Positions 16,624 to 24,921 of a stretch of 64,000 nucleotides of DNA are shown piece after piece (position 1 is the stretch's first letter; the number at the start of each line of letters is the position of its first letter). The notes under the pieces were generated by a model. That model saw nothing but the letters and a program-made list of their open reading frames with translations. It was not told the origin of the DNA and did no database searches. A program made the translations under genes and the position numbers. Source of the stretch: Chloroflexota bacterium (GTDB lineage Bacteria; Chloroflexota; Limnocylindria; Limnocylindrales; CSP1-4); NCBI GenBank assembly GCA_021802825.1, contig JAJZRG010000010.1, positions 24,072 through 88,071 of the forward strand, in the 5' to 3' direction.

Positions 16624-17430
16624 CTAGCCTCGGCCCGTGACCGTGCCGACGCCGGTGACGGCGTCAACCTCGACCTCTGCGGCCGCGGGCACGGATTCGT
16701 CGAAGACATCGACTCTCCACACGAGGACCTGCGCCCCGGTCGTCGAGTCGAAAGTCACGAGGAGTTGGGCCCTTGTCACCGACGGGTGGGAAAGCCCACA
16801 GGCAGCCAGGGCCGTCTGCTCAGCCTGCTCCTGCGTGACGGCCGTCGTCGGCGGATCCGCGTAGGGCAGCTGATCGTTCATGTACGAGATGACGGCACCG
16901 GTCTCGGCGTCGAGCACCACGCGTCGCATGTCGGGCAGCCTGATGGCCCCACTCGTCCGTTGCCACGTGACCTCGATGAGCTGAAGGGCGCCGTGGTCAG
17001 CACGGGTCACGGTGGGCTTGACCCCTGGCATGGCCCCGCGGTGCTCCGTGAGGACGCGCGTCGCGATCTCGACCGGATCGAAGGTCCGTGCGGATGCGCC
17101 GTGGATGAGCTGGCCGGGGGCGTTGAGGAAGTACACGACCCGGCCGTCGAACGCATCGACCAGCGCCGTGAAGTCCGGTGTCTCGACCTTGTATGTCTGG
17201 CGGAACAGCCCACGATCAGGGCCGGTGATCGCCGCGCCGGGCACGGCTTGCCCGAGGAAACGCTCGACGGCCGCGCGAGCCCCCGACGGCCGAACGTTGT
17301 CGGTCATGCGCGGGCCCGGCGGGGTAGCCGAGCTGACAGAGACGATGCCGACGGCGAGCAGCCCCGCCGTGACGAGCACGGCCGTGACGGTGAGGCCGCG
17401 CGCCGGATGGAGCCGGATCGATCCGATCAT
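16624..17430 (-). CDS. Secreted PepSY-like protein
   Basis: 268 residues. The N-terminal TM/signal segment is LTVTAVLVTAGLLAVGIVSVSSA. The exported part contains two stretches like PepSY repeats: FDGRVVYFLNAPGQLI and VVLDAETGAVISYMNDQLPY, each after an alpha-helical segment of the type A..A...L. PepSY domains often inhibit or escort proteases, which fits the caspase-like protein encoded just upstream. The start ATG overlaps the upstream stop (ATGA). Confidence 0.7.
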   Translation of the reverse strand: MIGSIRLHPARGLTVTAVLVTAGLLAVGIVSVSSATPPGPRMTDNVRPSGARAAVERFLGQAVPGAAITGPDRGLFRQTYKVETPDFTALVDAFDGRVVYFLNAPGQLIHGASARTFDPVEIATRVLTEHRGAMPGVKPTVTRADHGALQLIEVTWQRTSGAIRLPDMRRVVLDAETGAVISYMNDQLPYADPPTTAVTQEQAEQTALAACGLSHPSVTRAQLLVTFDSTTGAQVLVWRVDVFDESVPAAAEVEVDAVTGVGTVTGRG

Positions 17431-18233
17431 GACCCATACCCCGCTGGCACGACGGTCGTCGTGGTGCTACCGAACATGTCGAAGTAGTTGGTGCCGCCGT
17501 AGTTGCCCCCGTTCGAGATCGCGGCCTGGTCGGCGGCCAGGATGAGGGCGTGGCTCACGTCGTGCCCCGCAGCGAGGTCGCCGAAGAACACCTCCGACCA
17601 CTTGTCCATCGGCGGCCAGAAGATCTCGCTGTCGAAGCCGACCGCAGTGCTCACGCCGTCGGCCTGCGTCGCGACGATCCCAAGGTCCGCGCTGTAGGGC
17701 AGCGAGTCATTGCCCGCCAGGGCGGTGTAGCAGCCGCCGAACACCATGAGTTTCATCTTGCTGATCTTCCCGCCGCCGTAGTTGCTAAGGCAGGCGTGCG
17801 GCGAGGAGCACGAGTACAGGGTGCCGTTCGGGACGGCGTGGAGGACGGTGCTCGTGCTCCCCGCGTACTGCGTGATGAAGCCTCGGTCCGCATGGCCGAA
17901 CATGGCCCACACGGCGTCCGACTGAGCGTAGCTCGAGCCCATCGACGTGGAGGCGGCGTACCCGTTGGCGGTGTACGCGGTGTAGCCCTTGGCGCCGAGC
18001 TTGGTCTTCATCCACAGCGCGGAGGCACGCGTGTCGAGGCCGTTCGTCCCGTCCCACTTCGCGCCGAAGGAATCAGCCCAGGGCGGGCTGTGGACGACGG
18101 TTGCCTCAGCGACGCTGGGCGAGAGGCCGGCAGAGAGGACGACGAGTCCCGCTATCGCGGTCGCCGAGACATGGCGCAGGAGTGGTCGCCAATCGGAAGA
18201 CGGCCGCGACAGGCGGCCGGGCAAGTGATTCAT
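17427..18233 (-). CDS. Secreted protein with clan CD (caspase/gingipain-like) protease signature
   Basis: 268 residues with an N-terminal signal peptide (TAIAGLVVLSAGLSPSVAEA). A hydrophobic stretch ending in H114 (AVWAMFGHADRGF) and a second ending in C168 (KLMVFGGCYTA), 54 residues apart, match the His-Gly/Ala...Gly-Cys dyad layout of clan CD peptidases. Later GVSTAVGFDSEIFW and the helical SEVFFGDLAAGHDVSHAL also resemble caspase-like folds. No residue-level proof of activity. The ATG at 18233 has a GGGGG run 5 bases upstream. First gene of the operon. It could instead be an inactive fold relative. Confidence 0.65.
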   Translation of the reverse strand: MNHLPGRLSRPSSDWRPLLRHVSATAIAGLVVLSAGLSPSVAEATVVHSPPWADSFGAKWDGTNGLDTRASALWMKTKLGAKGYTAYTANGYAASTSMGSSYAQSDAVWAMFGHADRGFITQYAGSTSTVLHAVPNGTLYSCSSPHACLSNYGGGKISKMKLMVFGGCYTALAGNDSLPYSADLGIVATQADGVSTAVGFDSEIFWPPMDKWSEVFFGDLAAGHDVSHALILAADQAAISNGGNYGGTNYFDMFGSTTTTVVPAGYGS

Positions 18234-18911
18234 GGATCCCCCTATGCTCACCGATCTTTCCCCTCGATAGATCAACCGCTCGCACCACCCCCTCTCGTGC
18301 GCGTGAGCACCTCGGACGATCCTACCACGCTGCTCGTCAGGCGCCTGGCCGTCGTGTCCGCGACGAGCACACCCGCAGGACGTAAGCGCAGGCCGCCTAC
18401 GCCAGGGCGCTCGAGCGCCGGTCCAGCTTCCGCGGCGGCGACGCCCGGGCCTGGTTGGGCGGGGAGCTCGTGTACCGGCTCCGCGTGGGCGTTGACAATG
18501 AGGCCGGCCCCGACGCCTCGAGCTCGCTCGAGAGCGAAGGCGTCGCCGAGGTGCGGCGGTAGCCGGACGACGAGCGGGGAGCACATCGCGCCGATGGCGT
18601 GATCGCCACGCCCGCGGCTATGAGCCGCCGCAAGTTGTCACGGCTTCTGAAATGCGTCAGCGCGGAGACTGCGTCGGTCGGACGCCGCAGAGACCGAGCG
18701 CATGCCCCAGCACAGCGCCCCCGTCGCGGTTCGGAACCAATTCGCTGAGGGAGGCCCCGTCCGAGGCATTCGCGTCAGGACCCGCCAGGGCGACGCCGCG
18801 CCGGTGGCGCAGCTGCCCCTGGCGATGGCGATTGCGGGTCTGGTCGGTGTGGTCGTGGGCGTCGTGGGAGCCAACCCTTCCCTGATCGCGGGCTGGCTGA
18901 GCTGAGGCTGG
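18234..18911. other. Region without a confident intact gene
   Basis: 678 bases between the secreted operon and the truncated methyltransferase. Apart from the short frame at 18702-18905 nothing coding is convincing. It looks like decayed sequence. Confidence 0.5.
18702..18905 (+). pseudogene. Possible C-terminal remnant of a membrane protein (NuoN-like?)
   Basis: The last ~33 codons of this 67-codon frame encode a convincing membrane helix (LPLAMAIAGLVGVVVGVVG, then NPSLIAGWLS), like the end of NuoN-type subunits, while the first half looks random. It stops 6 bases before the truncated MenG-like gene; nuo and menaquinone genes are commonly adjacent. It is read as a leftover 3' end; a real small protein is possible. 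Confidence 0.35.
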
Positions 18912-19265
18912 GTGGCCATGACGACGGCCGACGCAGAGCGGATCTTCACCGGGATCGCGGGCACGTACGACCGGGTGGCGGCGGTCCTCTCGCTCGGTCA
19001 GGATCCGCGCTGGCGGCGCGCCCTCGTGGATGCGATCGATGCGGCCACGGGCGATCGGGTGCTCGACGTGGCGACCGGGACCGGCATGGTCGCGAAGGCC
19101 TTGCGCGACGCCTTCGGCTGCACGGTGGTCGGGCTCGACCAGAGCCCCGACATGCTCCGCGTAGCTACGGTGCGGCCGGCCCTGAGGGGGCGCCGCGCTA
19201 CGGTGCGGCCGGCTCGCAGCCCGGGCAGTAGCCCCCGATCATCACGTGCCCGAGCGCAACCTTGA
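18912..19265 (+). pseudogene. Truncated MenG/UbiE-type methyltransferase
   Basis: The first ~85 codons are a clear match to the N-terminus of demethylmenaquinone methyltransferase: FTGIAGTYDRVAAVLSLGQDPRWRRALV and the SAM motif VLDVATGTGMVA, then GLDQSPDMLRVA. Homology then stops and the frame continues in Arg/Pro/Ser-rich sequence antisense to the fur gene. A family protein would be about 230 residues; this has 117. The break lies at a 17-base direct repeat that also occurs at the end of fur, suggesting deletion or rearrangement. The ATG at 18918 is the alternative start. Confidence 0.75.
19164..19213. repeat. 17-bp direct repeat at a gene-truncation junction
   Basis: GCTACGGTGCGGCCGGC occurs at 19164-19180 and 19197-19213, 33 bases apart start to start. 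The second copy includes the stop codon of the fur-family gene; the first marks where the methyltransferase homology ends. Confidence 0.7.
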
Positions 19266-19671
19266 AGCCATTGCGCGCCTCCAGCCGCTCCGCCAGCTCC
19301 CGCGCGTCCTCCCAGCTCAGGTCCCAGGCCGCCCCGCAGCCGAGGCACCGGACGTGGGCGTGCTCGGCGAGGGGCAGGACGTGGTACTCCTCCCGGCCGT
19401 CGGAGCCGTGGCTGTGGCGCACGTAGCCCAGCTCCTCGAGGACGTCGAGCGTCCGGTACACGGTGGACCCGATCGTGGCGCCGTCCCGTGCCCGGCAGCG
19501 CTCGACCAGCTCCGCGCCCGTGATGTGGCCGCTCGTCTCGGCGAGGACCTCGAGGATCAGCCGGCGCTGGGGCGTCCAGCGGAGGCCGCGCTCCCGGAGC
19601 GCCTCGCGCGCGTCGGCCCAGGCGACCTGGACTGCGGGCGAGCGGGGCTCGGATCCGGTTGGCCCGGTCAC
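19198..19671 (-). CDS. Fur-family metal-responsive regulator (Nur/Zur-like)
   Basis: 157 residues. The winged HTH contains TPQRRLILEVL and ATIGSTVYRTLDVLEELGYV. Dimerisation and metal residues include HAHVRC (H104, H106) and structural zinc cysteines C109, C112, C149, C152. It starts at a GTG overlapping the cbiO stop, so it is co-transcribed with the nickel/cobalt transporter and probably represses it. A palindrome resembling a Nur box lies upstream of the operon. The identity of the sensed metal (Ni, Co or Zn) is inference from context. Confidence 0.9.
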   Translation of the reverse strand: MTGPTGSEPRSPAVQVAWADAREALRERGLRWTPQRRLILEVLAETSGHITGAELVERCRARDGATIGSTVYRTLDVLEELGYVRHSHGSDGREEYHVLPLAEHAHVRCLGCGAAWDLSWEDARELAERLEARNGFKVALGHVMIGGYCPGCEPAAP

Positions 19672-20678
19672 TCGAAGGCCTCGGGGTAGTCGTGGTCGCC
19701 AACACCGGCAGGGGGCAGCGGCTCGGGACGGGCGGCACGCTCGCCGTGCCCGCCGTGCTCGCCTTGCTGGCCGACCCCGGGGTGATCCCCATCCGGATGC
19801 GTGCGCCCCGGCAGCTCCGCCATCGGCTCGCCGTCGTCGTGGTGCTCGACATCGTGGGCGTGCGCGTGCCGCACGGCGCCGTGCTCATGGAGATGCTCGT
19901 GGATCAGGTTGGCCCGGATGAGCAGGTCGCGGTCGGCGAGGATGGCGTCCGTCGGTCCGTCAGCCAGAACCCGGCGGTCCTCGCCCAGCACGACGACGCG
20001 CTTCGCGATGATCGGCACGATGTCGAGCTCGTGGGTGGCCGTCACGAGCGTCTTGCCGCCCTCGCCCAGGCGGCGGATCAGGTTGACCAGCACCCACTTC
20101 GTCCTGGGGTCGAGCGCGGCCGTCGGCTCGTCGAGCAGCAGCACGTCCGGGCCCAGCGAGAGTACCGACGCGATGGCCGCCCGCTTCTTCTCGCCGCCCG
20201 AGAGCTCGAACGGCGCGCGGTCGGCGAGGTGCGTGATCTCCATCTGGGCGAGCGCCGCGTCCACGGCGGCCCGCACCTCCTCGAGCGGGAGACCCAGCTG
20301 GAGCGGGCCGAACGCGACGTCGTCCCGGACGGTGGCGCTGAACAGCTGGATGTCCGGGTCCTGGAACACCAGCCCCACCTCGCGATGGAAGCGGAAGGCG
20401 TCCTGCCCGGCGGCCACGGCCGTCACGTCGCGGCCCATCGCGCGCATCGTCCCGCCGGTCGGCCCCACGATCCCGTCGAGCAGCTTGAGCAGCGTTGACT
20501 TGCCCGAGCCGTTGGCGCCCAGCAGGGCCACCTGCTCCCCGCGCTCGATCCGCAGGTCGATGCCGTCGAGCGCCACCTGCCGGCGACCGTAGACGAAGCG
20601 GATGCCGTGCAGGTCGAAGGCTCGCTCGGACGCGCGCGGGGCGGGCCCCTCCTCGGGGCGGTGCGACTCGACCAGCAT
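19668..20678 (-). CDS. cbiO: Energy-coupling factor ATPase CbiO, His-rich tail
   Basis: 336 residues. ATPase of a nickel/cobalt ECF importer. Walker A GANGSGKST (54-62), Q-loop VFQDPDIQLF, signature LSGGEKKR, Walker B VLLLDEPTAALD, and H-loop ATHELD are present. After about residue 255 there is a ~75-residue tail rich in His and Asp (HEHLHEHGAVRHAHAHDVEHHDD and more), which likely binds the transported metal. The start ATG 20678 is preceded by GGAGGAG; it lies 23 bases after the cbiMQ stop. Confidence 0.93.
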   Translation of the reverse strand: MLVESHRPEEGPAPRASERAFDLHGIRFVYGRRQVALDGIDLRIERGEQVALLGANGSGKSTLLKLLDGIVGPTGGTMRAMGRDVTAVAAGQDAFRFHREVGLVFQDPDIQLFSATVRDDVAFGPLQLGLPLEEVRAAVDAALAQMEITHLADRAPFELSGGEKKRAAIASVLSLGPDVLLLDEPTAALDPRTKWVLVNLIRRLGEGGKTLVTATHELDIVPIIAKRVVVLGEDRRVLADGPTDAILADRDLLIRANLIHEHLHEHGAVRHAHAHDVEHHDDGEPMAELPGRTHPDGDHPGVGQQGEHGGHGERAARPEPLPPAGVGDHDYPEAFE

Positions 20679-20701
20679 CGTTGGTTCTCCTCCCGGCCCC
20701 G

Positions 20702-22870
20702 TCACGGGAGCCCCCGCTGGGCGACGACCGCCGCCGCTGAGATCGCGATCGTGCCGGCCAGCGCCGCCCAGTCGTCGCGGGTCATCCGGTACTCGGCGAA
20801 CGTCCGGATGGAGCCGCGGAAGCCGCGCGCGACCATCGCCGCGTAGACGTCGTTGCTCATCCTCACGCTCCGGTTGAGCAGCCCGCCCATCGAGGCGGTG
20901 ATCCAGCGCCGCTGCTCGCCCCCGCTCGTCCGGGCCACGATCCGGCTCTTGCGCGCCTCGAACATGCCGTTGGCGAGGTGCAGGAACAGGAAGATGTAGC
21001 GGTACGCCATCGCGAGCACGAGGATGAACAGCTGCGGCACGTGGATGGCTTGGAGGCTCTTGAGGAGGTCGGCCCAGGGCGTGGTCATCACCAGCAGCAC
21101 GGCCAGCGACACGCTGACGCCGACCCGGCTGACGAACAGCACGGCCCCCGAGACGCCGGGGACGGTCGGCCCGATGCTGAGCGGCCCAAGCGCCAGGTCG
21201 AACAGGTGCGGCCCGGGCACCAGGAACACCGCCGGCACGACGATGAGCCCGGCGAAGAACGGGATGCCCAGCCAGACGCGGCGGACGAAGAAGTCGAACG
21301 GGATGCGGCTCGCGCGCGCGGCGAGCAGCAGCACCGCGTAGAGGACGGCGAGGACCACGACCGAGCCCGACAGGCTGGCGGCGAGCACCGCGGCCAGGAA
21401 CATCCCGAGTTTCGCGCGGGGGTCCACACGCTGGAGCCACCCGGCCGAGCGCGCGTGCTCCTCGGTGAAGATCGAGCGCTCGACGGATGCGGTGATTCCC
21501 GACACGGTGTGCTCGAGCCAGCCCGCGCCGTCCTCGCGGTCGTCCGCGTCGTGGTTGCCGCGCGCCAGGAGGCGCCCCAGCCCATAGGCGGTGCCGCCCA
21601 GGAGCAGGATCCCGAGCATCCCCGCCAGCTCGTAGCCGAGGGCCTGCTGCCACAGCGCGGGGCGCGCGCTCTCGAGGAACGGGAGGCGCAGCTCATAGCC
21701 CGAGAGCGGCGCGCTGAAGAGCGAGGACAGCGTCTGGAGGCCCGACGGGACGTAGCCGAAGGCCCGCTGGACGTCCTGGGTCGAGCCCTCGCCGTAGGCG
21801 AGGCCGGGGGCGATGAGCCCGAGTGGCGCGAGGATCGCGGCAGCCGTGAAGCCGGTGCCGATGCCGCGCACGCGCTTGGGCAGCAGGAGCCAGGCGAGCG
21901 GTATCAGGACGGCGGCCATGAGGCCGACCACGACCAGCATGCTCGCCACGCCCGCCCAGTCCACGGCGGCCCAATCGGCGCCGAAGGCATGGCCAGGGTC
22001 GCCGCCACCCGTGACGAGGCCGGCGGCGGCAACGATGGCGACACTGAGGGCGATGAGGACGGCGGCGGTCTGCCACAGCGGCCTCGGAGGCGCGAGCTCT
22101 TCGGGCCGCGCCGCGTCGTCGGTCGCGACAGGCTCGGCTGCCAAAGTGGCTTCGGCCGCGTCGAGGCGCATCGTCGAGCCCGCGCTCGCGTTCGCGGTCA
22201 GGCCCTGTGTCAGGTACTCGGGGTGGCGGCTCTGGATCCACGCCAGGCCCAGCGCGGTGATGAGCGCCTCGACGATCGACGCGCCGAACAGGTGGGCGAT
22301 CAGCATGGCGGGGATCGCCGCGTCCAGCCCGTACGGGCTGTAGAGCGCGTGGCCGTTCTGCGTGAACAGGATCGGCTCGATGCCCAGCTGCACGCCCACC
22401 GCGAGAGCCGATGCGGTGATGCCGACGTACGCCCCGATGCCCGCCGCCCAGACGCGACGCTCCGAGAGCATCGACGAGCGCCCCGCGAGCAGGCGATACA
22501 CCCCATACCCGACGAACGGCAGGATGAACGCCATGTTCAGGCAGTTGGCGAAGATGGCCAGGACGCCGCCGTCGCCGAAGAACAGCGCCTGGATGATCAG
22601 CGCCACGGACACCGCGATCGCCGCCGCCCACGGGCCCAGCACGATGGCGATGAGCGTCCCGCCGACACCGTGGGCCGTGGTCCCGCCGGGGACCGGGATG
22701 TTGAACATCATCACGGTGAAGCTCATCGCGGAGAACACCGCGAGCAGCGGGATCGTGCGGTCCGAGAGCACCTTCTGGACCCGTCTCGTCGCCGCCGCCC
22801 AGCCCGGCACTGTCGCGGCGCCGAGGCCGATCGAGATGATGGGGGAGAGATAGCCGTCAGGGATGTGCAC
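20702..22870 (-). CDS. CbiM-CbiN-like-CbiQ fusion, nickel/cobalt ECF transporter membrane protein
   Basis: 722 residues combining the substrate-specific CbiM, a PDGLE/CbiN-like middle with TM helices, and the transmembrane CbiQ. The GTG at 22870 (GAGG 6 bases upstream) gives the mature N-terminus Met-His-Ile-Pro-Asp-Gly-Tyr-Leu-Ser-Pro; in CbiM/NikM the second-position His of this exact motif is a metal ligand, so the start is decided. CbiM motifs PVPGGTTAHGVGG and GGVLAIFANCLNMAF are present. CbiQ ends with AMVARGFRG, the region contacting the ATPase. M and Q are usually separate genes. First gene of the operon with cbiO and a Fur-family gene. Confidence 0.93.
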   Translation of the reverse strand: MHIPDGYLSPIISIGLGAATVPGWAAATRRVQKVLSDRTIPLLAVFSAMSFTVMMFNIPVPGGTTAHGVGGTLIAIVLGPWAAAIAVSVALIIQALFFGDGGVLAIFANCLNMAFILPFVGYGVYRLLAGRSSMLSERRVWAAGIGAYVGITASALAVGVQLGIEPILFTQNGHALYSPYGLDAAIPAMLIAHLFGASIVEALITALGLAWIQSRHPEYLTQGLTANASAGSTMRLDAAEATLAAEPVATDDAARPEELAPPRPLWQTAAVLIALSVAIVAAAGLVTGGGDPGHAFGADWAAVDWAGVASMLVVVGLMAAVLIPLAWLLLPKRVRGIGTGFTAAAILAPLGLIAPGLAYGEGSTQDVQRAFGYVPSGLQTLSSLFSAPLSGYELRLPFLESARPALWQQALGYELAGMLGILLLGGTAYGLGRLLARGNHDADDREDGAGWLEHTVSGITASVERSIFTEEHARSAGWLQRVDPRAKLGMFLAAVLAASLSGSVVVLAVLYAVLLLAARASRIPFDFFVRRVWLGIPFFAGLIVVPAVFLVPGPHLFDLALGPLSIGPTVPGVSGAVLFVSRVGVSVSLAVLLVMTTPWADLLKSLQAIHVPQLFILVLAMAYRYIFLFLHLANGMFEARKSRIVARTSGGEQRRWITASMGGLLNRSVRMSNDVYAAMVARGFRGSIRTFAEYRMTRDDWAALAGTIAISAAAVVAQRGLP

Positions 22871-22951
22871 CTGGTGCCTCGGGTCGCGGGTCCGCGGTTG
22901 TGCCTCGGCCGCGCGGTTCATGCGCAGGGTACGCGTGGGCGTTGATTGTCG

Positions 22952-22979
22952 TTGTTCTTGCGAGACATTGCAATAACAA
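22952..22979. promoter_or_regulatory. Candidate Fur/Nur-family operator upstream of the Ni/Co transporter
   Basis: TTGTTCTTGC (22952-22961) and GCAATAACAA (22970-22979) form a 10-bp inverted repeat with one mismatch around 8 bases, in an AT-rich island about 80 bases before the cbiM start. It contains TTGCGA-N4-TTGCAA, close to the actinobacterial Nur box (TTGCAA-N5-TTGCAA). Confidence 0.55.
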
Positions 22980-23153
22980 GCGGATATCAAGGCGCGTGTG
23001 GCTTCGTCGATCCATCAAGCGACGCACACTCGCCTCGTCCGCTCGCGAGCCGCTGCCCGAGGCGCGAGCCGATGGGCTCATTCGAACCGTGAGACTTGCG
23101 GCCTCGCTGATGGCCTGCCGGTGCGGGGTTGCCCGCCTCGGCCCCGCCTATCG

Positions 23154-23372
23154 TTGAGTCGCCGCCAACGACTCGAGGTTGAGTCGCCTGCGACGGACAT
23201 CCTCCTCCGCGCCCACATCACCGTCCCGGTCGGTCGCCGCCAACGACTCGAAGTTGAGTCGCCTGCGACTCGAATCCGCGGCCGGCCCGCACGGGACACC
23301 CGCAGAAATCGCGGACTGGAGCTCCGGCCACGCAGCGAGGGCGCCGGGATTGAGTCCTCAGTGACTCAAGTG
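23154..23372. repeat. Cluster of GAGTCG/CGACTC hairpins (REP-like)
   Basis: A 37-base sequence beginning GTCGCCGCCAACGACTCG and ending GAGTCGCCTGCGAC occurs at 23158-23194 and 23233-23269 with one difference. Each contains small stems GAGTCG...CGACTC and GTCGC-CT-GCGAC. At about 23353-23372, TTGAGTC-CTCAGT-GACTCAA is a perfect 7-bp hairpin. The cluster lies just past the 3' end of the FAD oxidoreductase gene, so it could stop transcription or be a REP-type element. Confidence 0.6.
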
Positions 23373-23388
23373 CCCGGGCCGCGGCTGC

Positions 23389-24687
23389 TCAGGCGAACCG
23401 CGCCGGGTCCAGCTCGGCGGGGATGGCTGGGTCGCGGCCCAGAACGAGGTCGGCGACGAGGCGGCCGGACGCCGGCCCCGTCGATACGCCCCACGGCCCG
23501 TGGCCCCCGCAGACGAAAGCGTTCCTGAGCCACGGCACCGCGCCGATCAGCGGGCGCCCGTCGACCGACTGCGGGCGCGGGCAGCAGCGCACGCCGCGAA
23601 TGGGCGCGTCGCCCAGGGACGGCACGAACCGCATCGCTCGCAGGAGGATCCGCTCGATCCACGCCTCGGGCCGGGGCTCCCGGGACAGGAACGTCGAGCC
23701 GACCGCTCCCGCCCCCGGCTGCGGAATGAAGCTGAACTCGATGCCGTCGCCATCGGCAGCCTCCCCGGCGAGGTTCGCCCCGCCCGCCGCCCCGCCCGTC
23801 GCCTCACGCGGCCCCGCCTCGGCACCGCAGCCGAGCGCCGCGCCGCCTGCGGCCCCGCCCGCGGTCCCGCCCGCGGCCTCGAGCGACGCCCCGCCAGCGG
23901 CCCCGCCCGCCGTCTTGCCGGCGCCGTCGAGCGACGCCTCGATCCCAGCCTCCTCCAGCACGTGGCGCGGCGGCGCAGCCAGCTCGGCCTCCACCACGAC
24001 GCCCCAGAGCGGCGCGATGGGCCTCCAGCGCTCGGTGGGGTCCAGCAGCTCGGGCGTCCACGGTCCGGCCGCAGCGATCACGGCGCCCGCGGGCACGACG
24101 CGGCCGTCAACCCGCACGCCGACGACGCGGTCGCCGACCACCTCGAGCGTTGCCGCCCGCCCGACGCGGACGACCACGCCCCGCGCCTCGGCAAGCGTCG
24201 CGAAGGCGTACGTCCCCGAACCGGGCGCCACCGGGTAGCCGATGGGCACCCGGCACGCCCACAGATCCGGTGCCACCGTCGGCTCGATCGCCCGCAACGT
24301 CTCTTCGCCCAGCACCTCGGGGTGCAGCTCGGGGAAGGGCCCCGCGATCATCGCCGCCTGGCGCCGGGCAGCACCCTCGTCAGGCGAGGCGTAGAGCATG
24401 CCCGCCGGCTCGTCGCCGATCGTGAACGCGTTGGTCGCGGTGGCGAGCTCGCGATAGCGTGCGAGCGACTCGCGGTAGAGGCGGGCCAGGACCGGGTCGA
24501 AGGGGTGCTGCACCACGCCAGAGTTGGCGCCTGACGCGGCGGACGCGAGTGCCTCGCGCTCGACGAGCAGAACCCGCGCCCCGGCCCCCGCGAGGTACGC
24601 GGCCGTGGAGGTGCCGACGATCCCGCCGCCGACGACGATGACGTCAGGCGAGGCCGAGGGAGACGAGCGCGTTGCGGCGTGGGTCAA
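23389..24687 (-). CDS. FAD-dependent amino-acid oxidase/dehydrogenase (DadA-like) with Ala/Gly insertion
   Basis: 432 residues. The N-terminal Rossmann motif VIVVGGGIVGTSTAAYLAGAGARVLLVERE binds FAD (one continuous block near residues 15-45). SGVVQHPFDP and the C-terminal FVCGGHGPWGVSTGPASG complete the DAO fold. Family members oxidise D-amino acids, glycine or sarcosine; the substrate is not visible. Between about residues 240 and 300 there is an Ala/Gly repeat insertion (GGAAGGA units) that interrupts the substrate domain and is absent from ordinary family members. Start: a TTG at 24687 with GGAG 6 bases upstream; no ATG is suitable. Confidence 0.82.
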   Translation of the reverse strand: MTHAATRSSPSASPDVIVVGGGIVGTSTAAYLAGAGARVLLVEREALASAASGANSGVVQHPFDPVLARLYRESLARYRELATATNAFTIGDEPAGMLYASPDEGAARRQAAMIAGPFPELHPEVLGEETLRAIEPTVAPDLWACRVPIGYPVAPGSGTYAFATLAEARGVVVRVGRAATLEVVGDRVVGVRVDGRVVPAGAVIAAAGPWTPELLDPTERWRPIAPLWGVVVEAELAAPPRHVLEEAGIEASLDGAGKTAGGAAGGASLEAAGGTAGGAAGGAALGCGAEAGPREATGGAAGGANLAGEAADGDGIEFSFIPQPGAGAVGSTFLSREPRPEAWIERILLRAMRFVPSLGDAPIRGVRCCPRPQSVDGRPLIGAVPWLRNAFVCGGHGPWGVSTGPASGRLVADLVLGRDPAIPAELDPARFA

Positions 24688-24921
24688 GGTCAGCTCCGGT
24701 TTCCTGGATTCCTGCGGGCGCGACGATGCCGGTTGCCGGGTGGGCCGCGGTGCGGTTCGCGGTGCGGGCAGTATGGGACGGAGCGCCGGATCAGACGGGG
24801 CGCCGGCGCATGCCGCGAGTCTCCGCGCCACGCCCCAGACGGCAAGCCGCCGACCCGCCAAGCCACCGTCCCGCGCGACGGCCCGCGTGCCATGGGTGGG
24901 GCCGTCTGCGATGATCGCGCC

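Larger units (their letters stand above)
22871..23388. other. Intergenic region with operator and hairpin cluster
   Basis: No gene seen. Left part holds the Fur-family operator candidate. The right part is filled by GAGTCG/CGACTC hairpins. Confidence 0.6.

Noticed and set aside
20978..22945. 655-codon plus-strand open frame
   Set aside because: Antisense of the CbiM-CbiQ fusion; highly charged random-looking composition.
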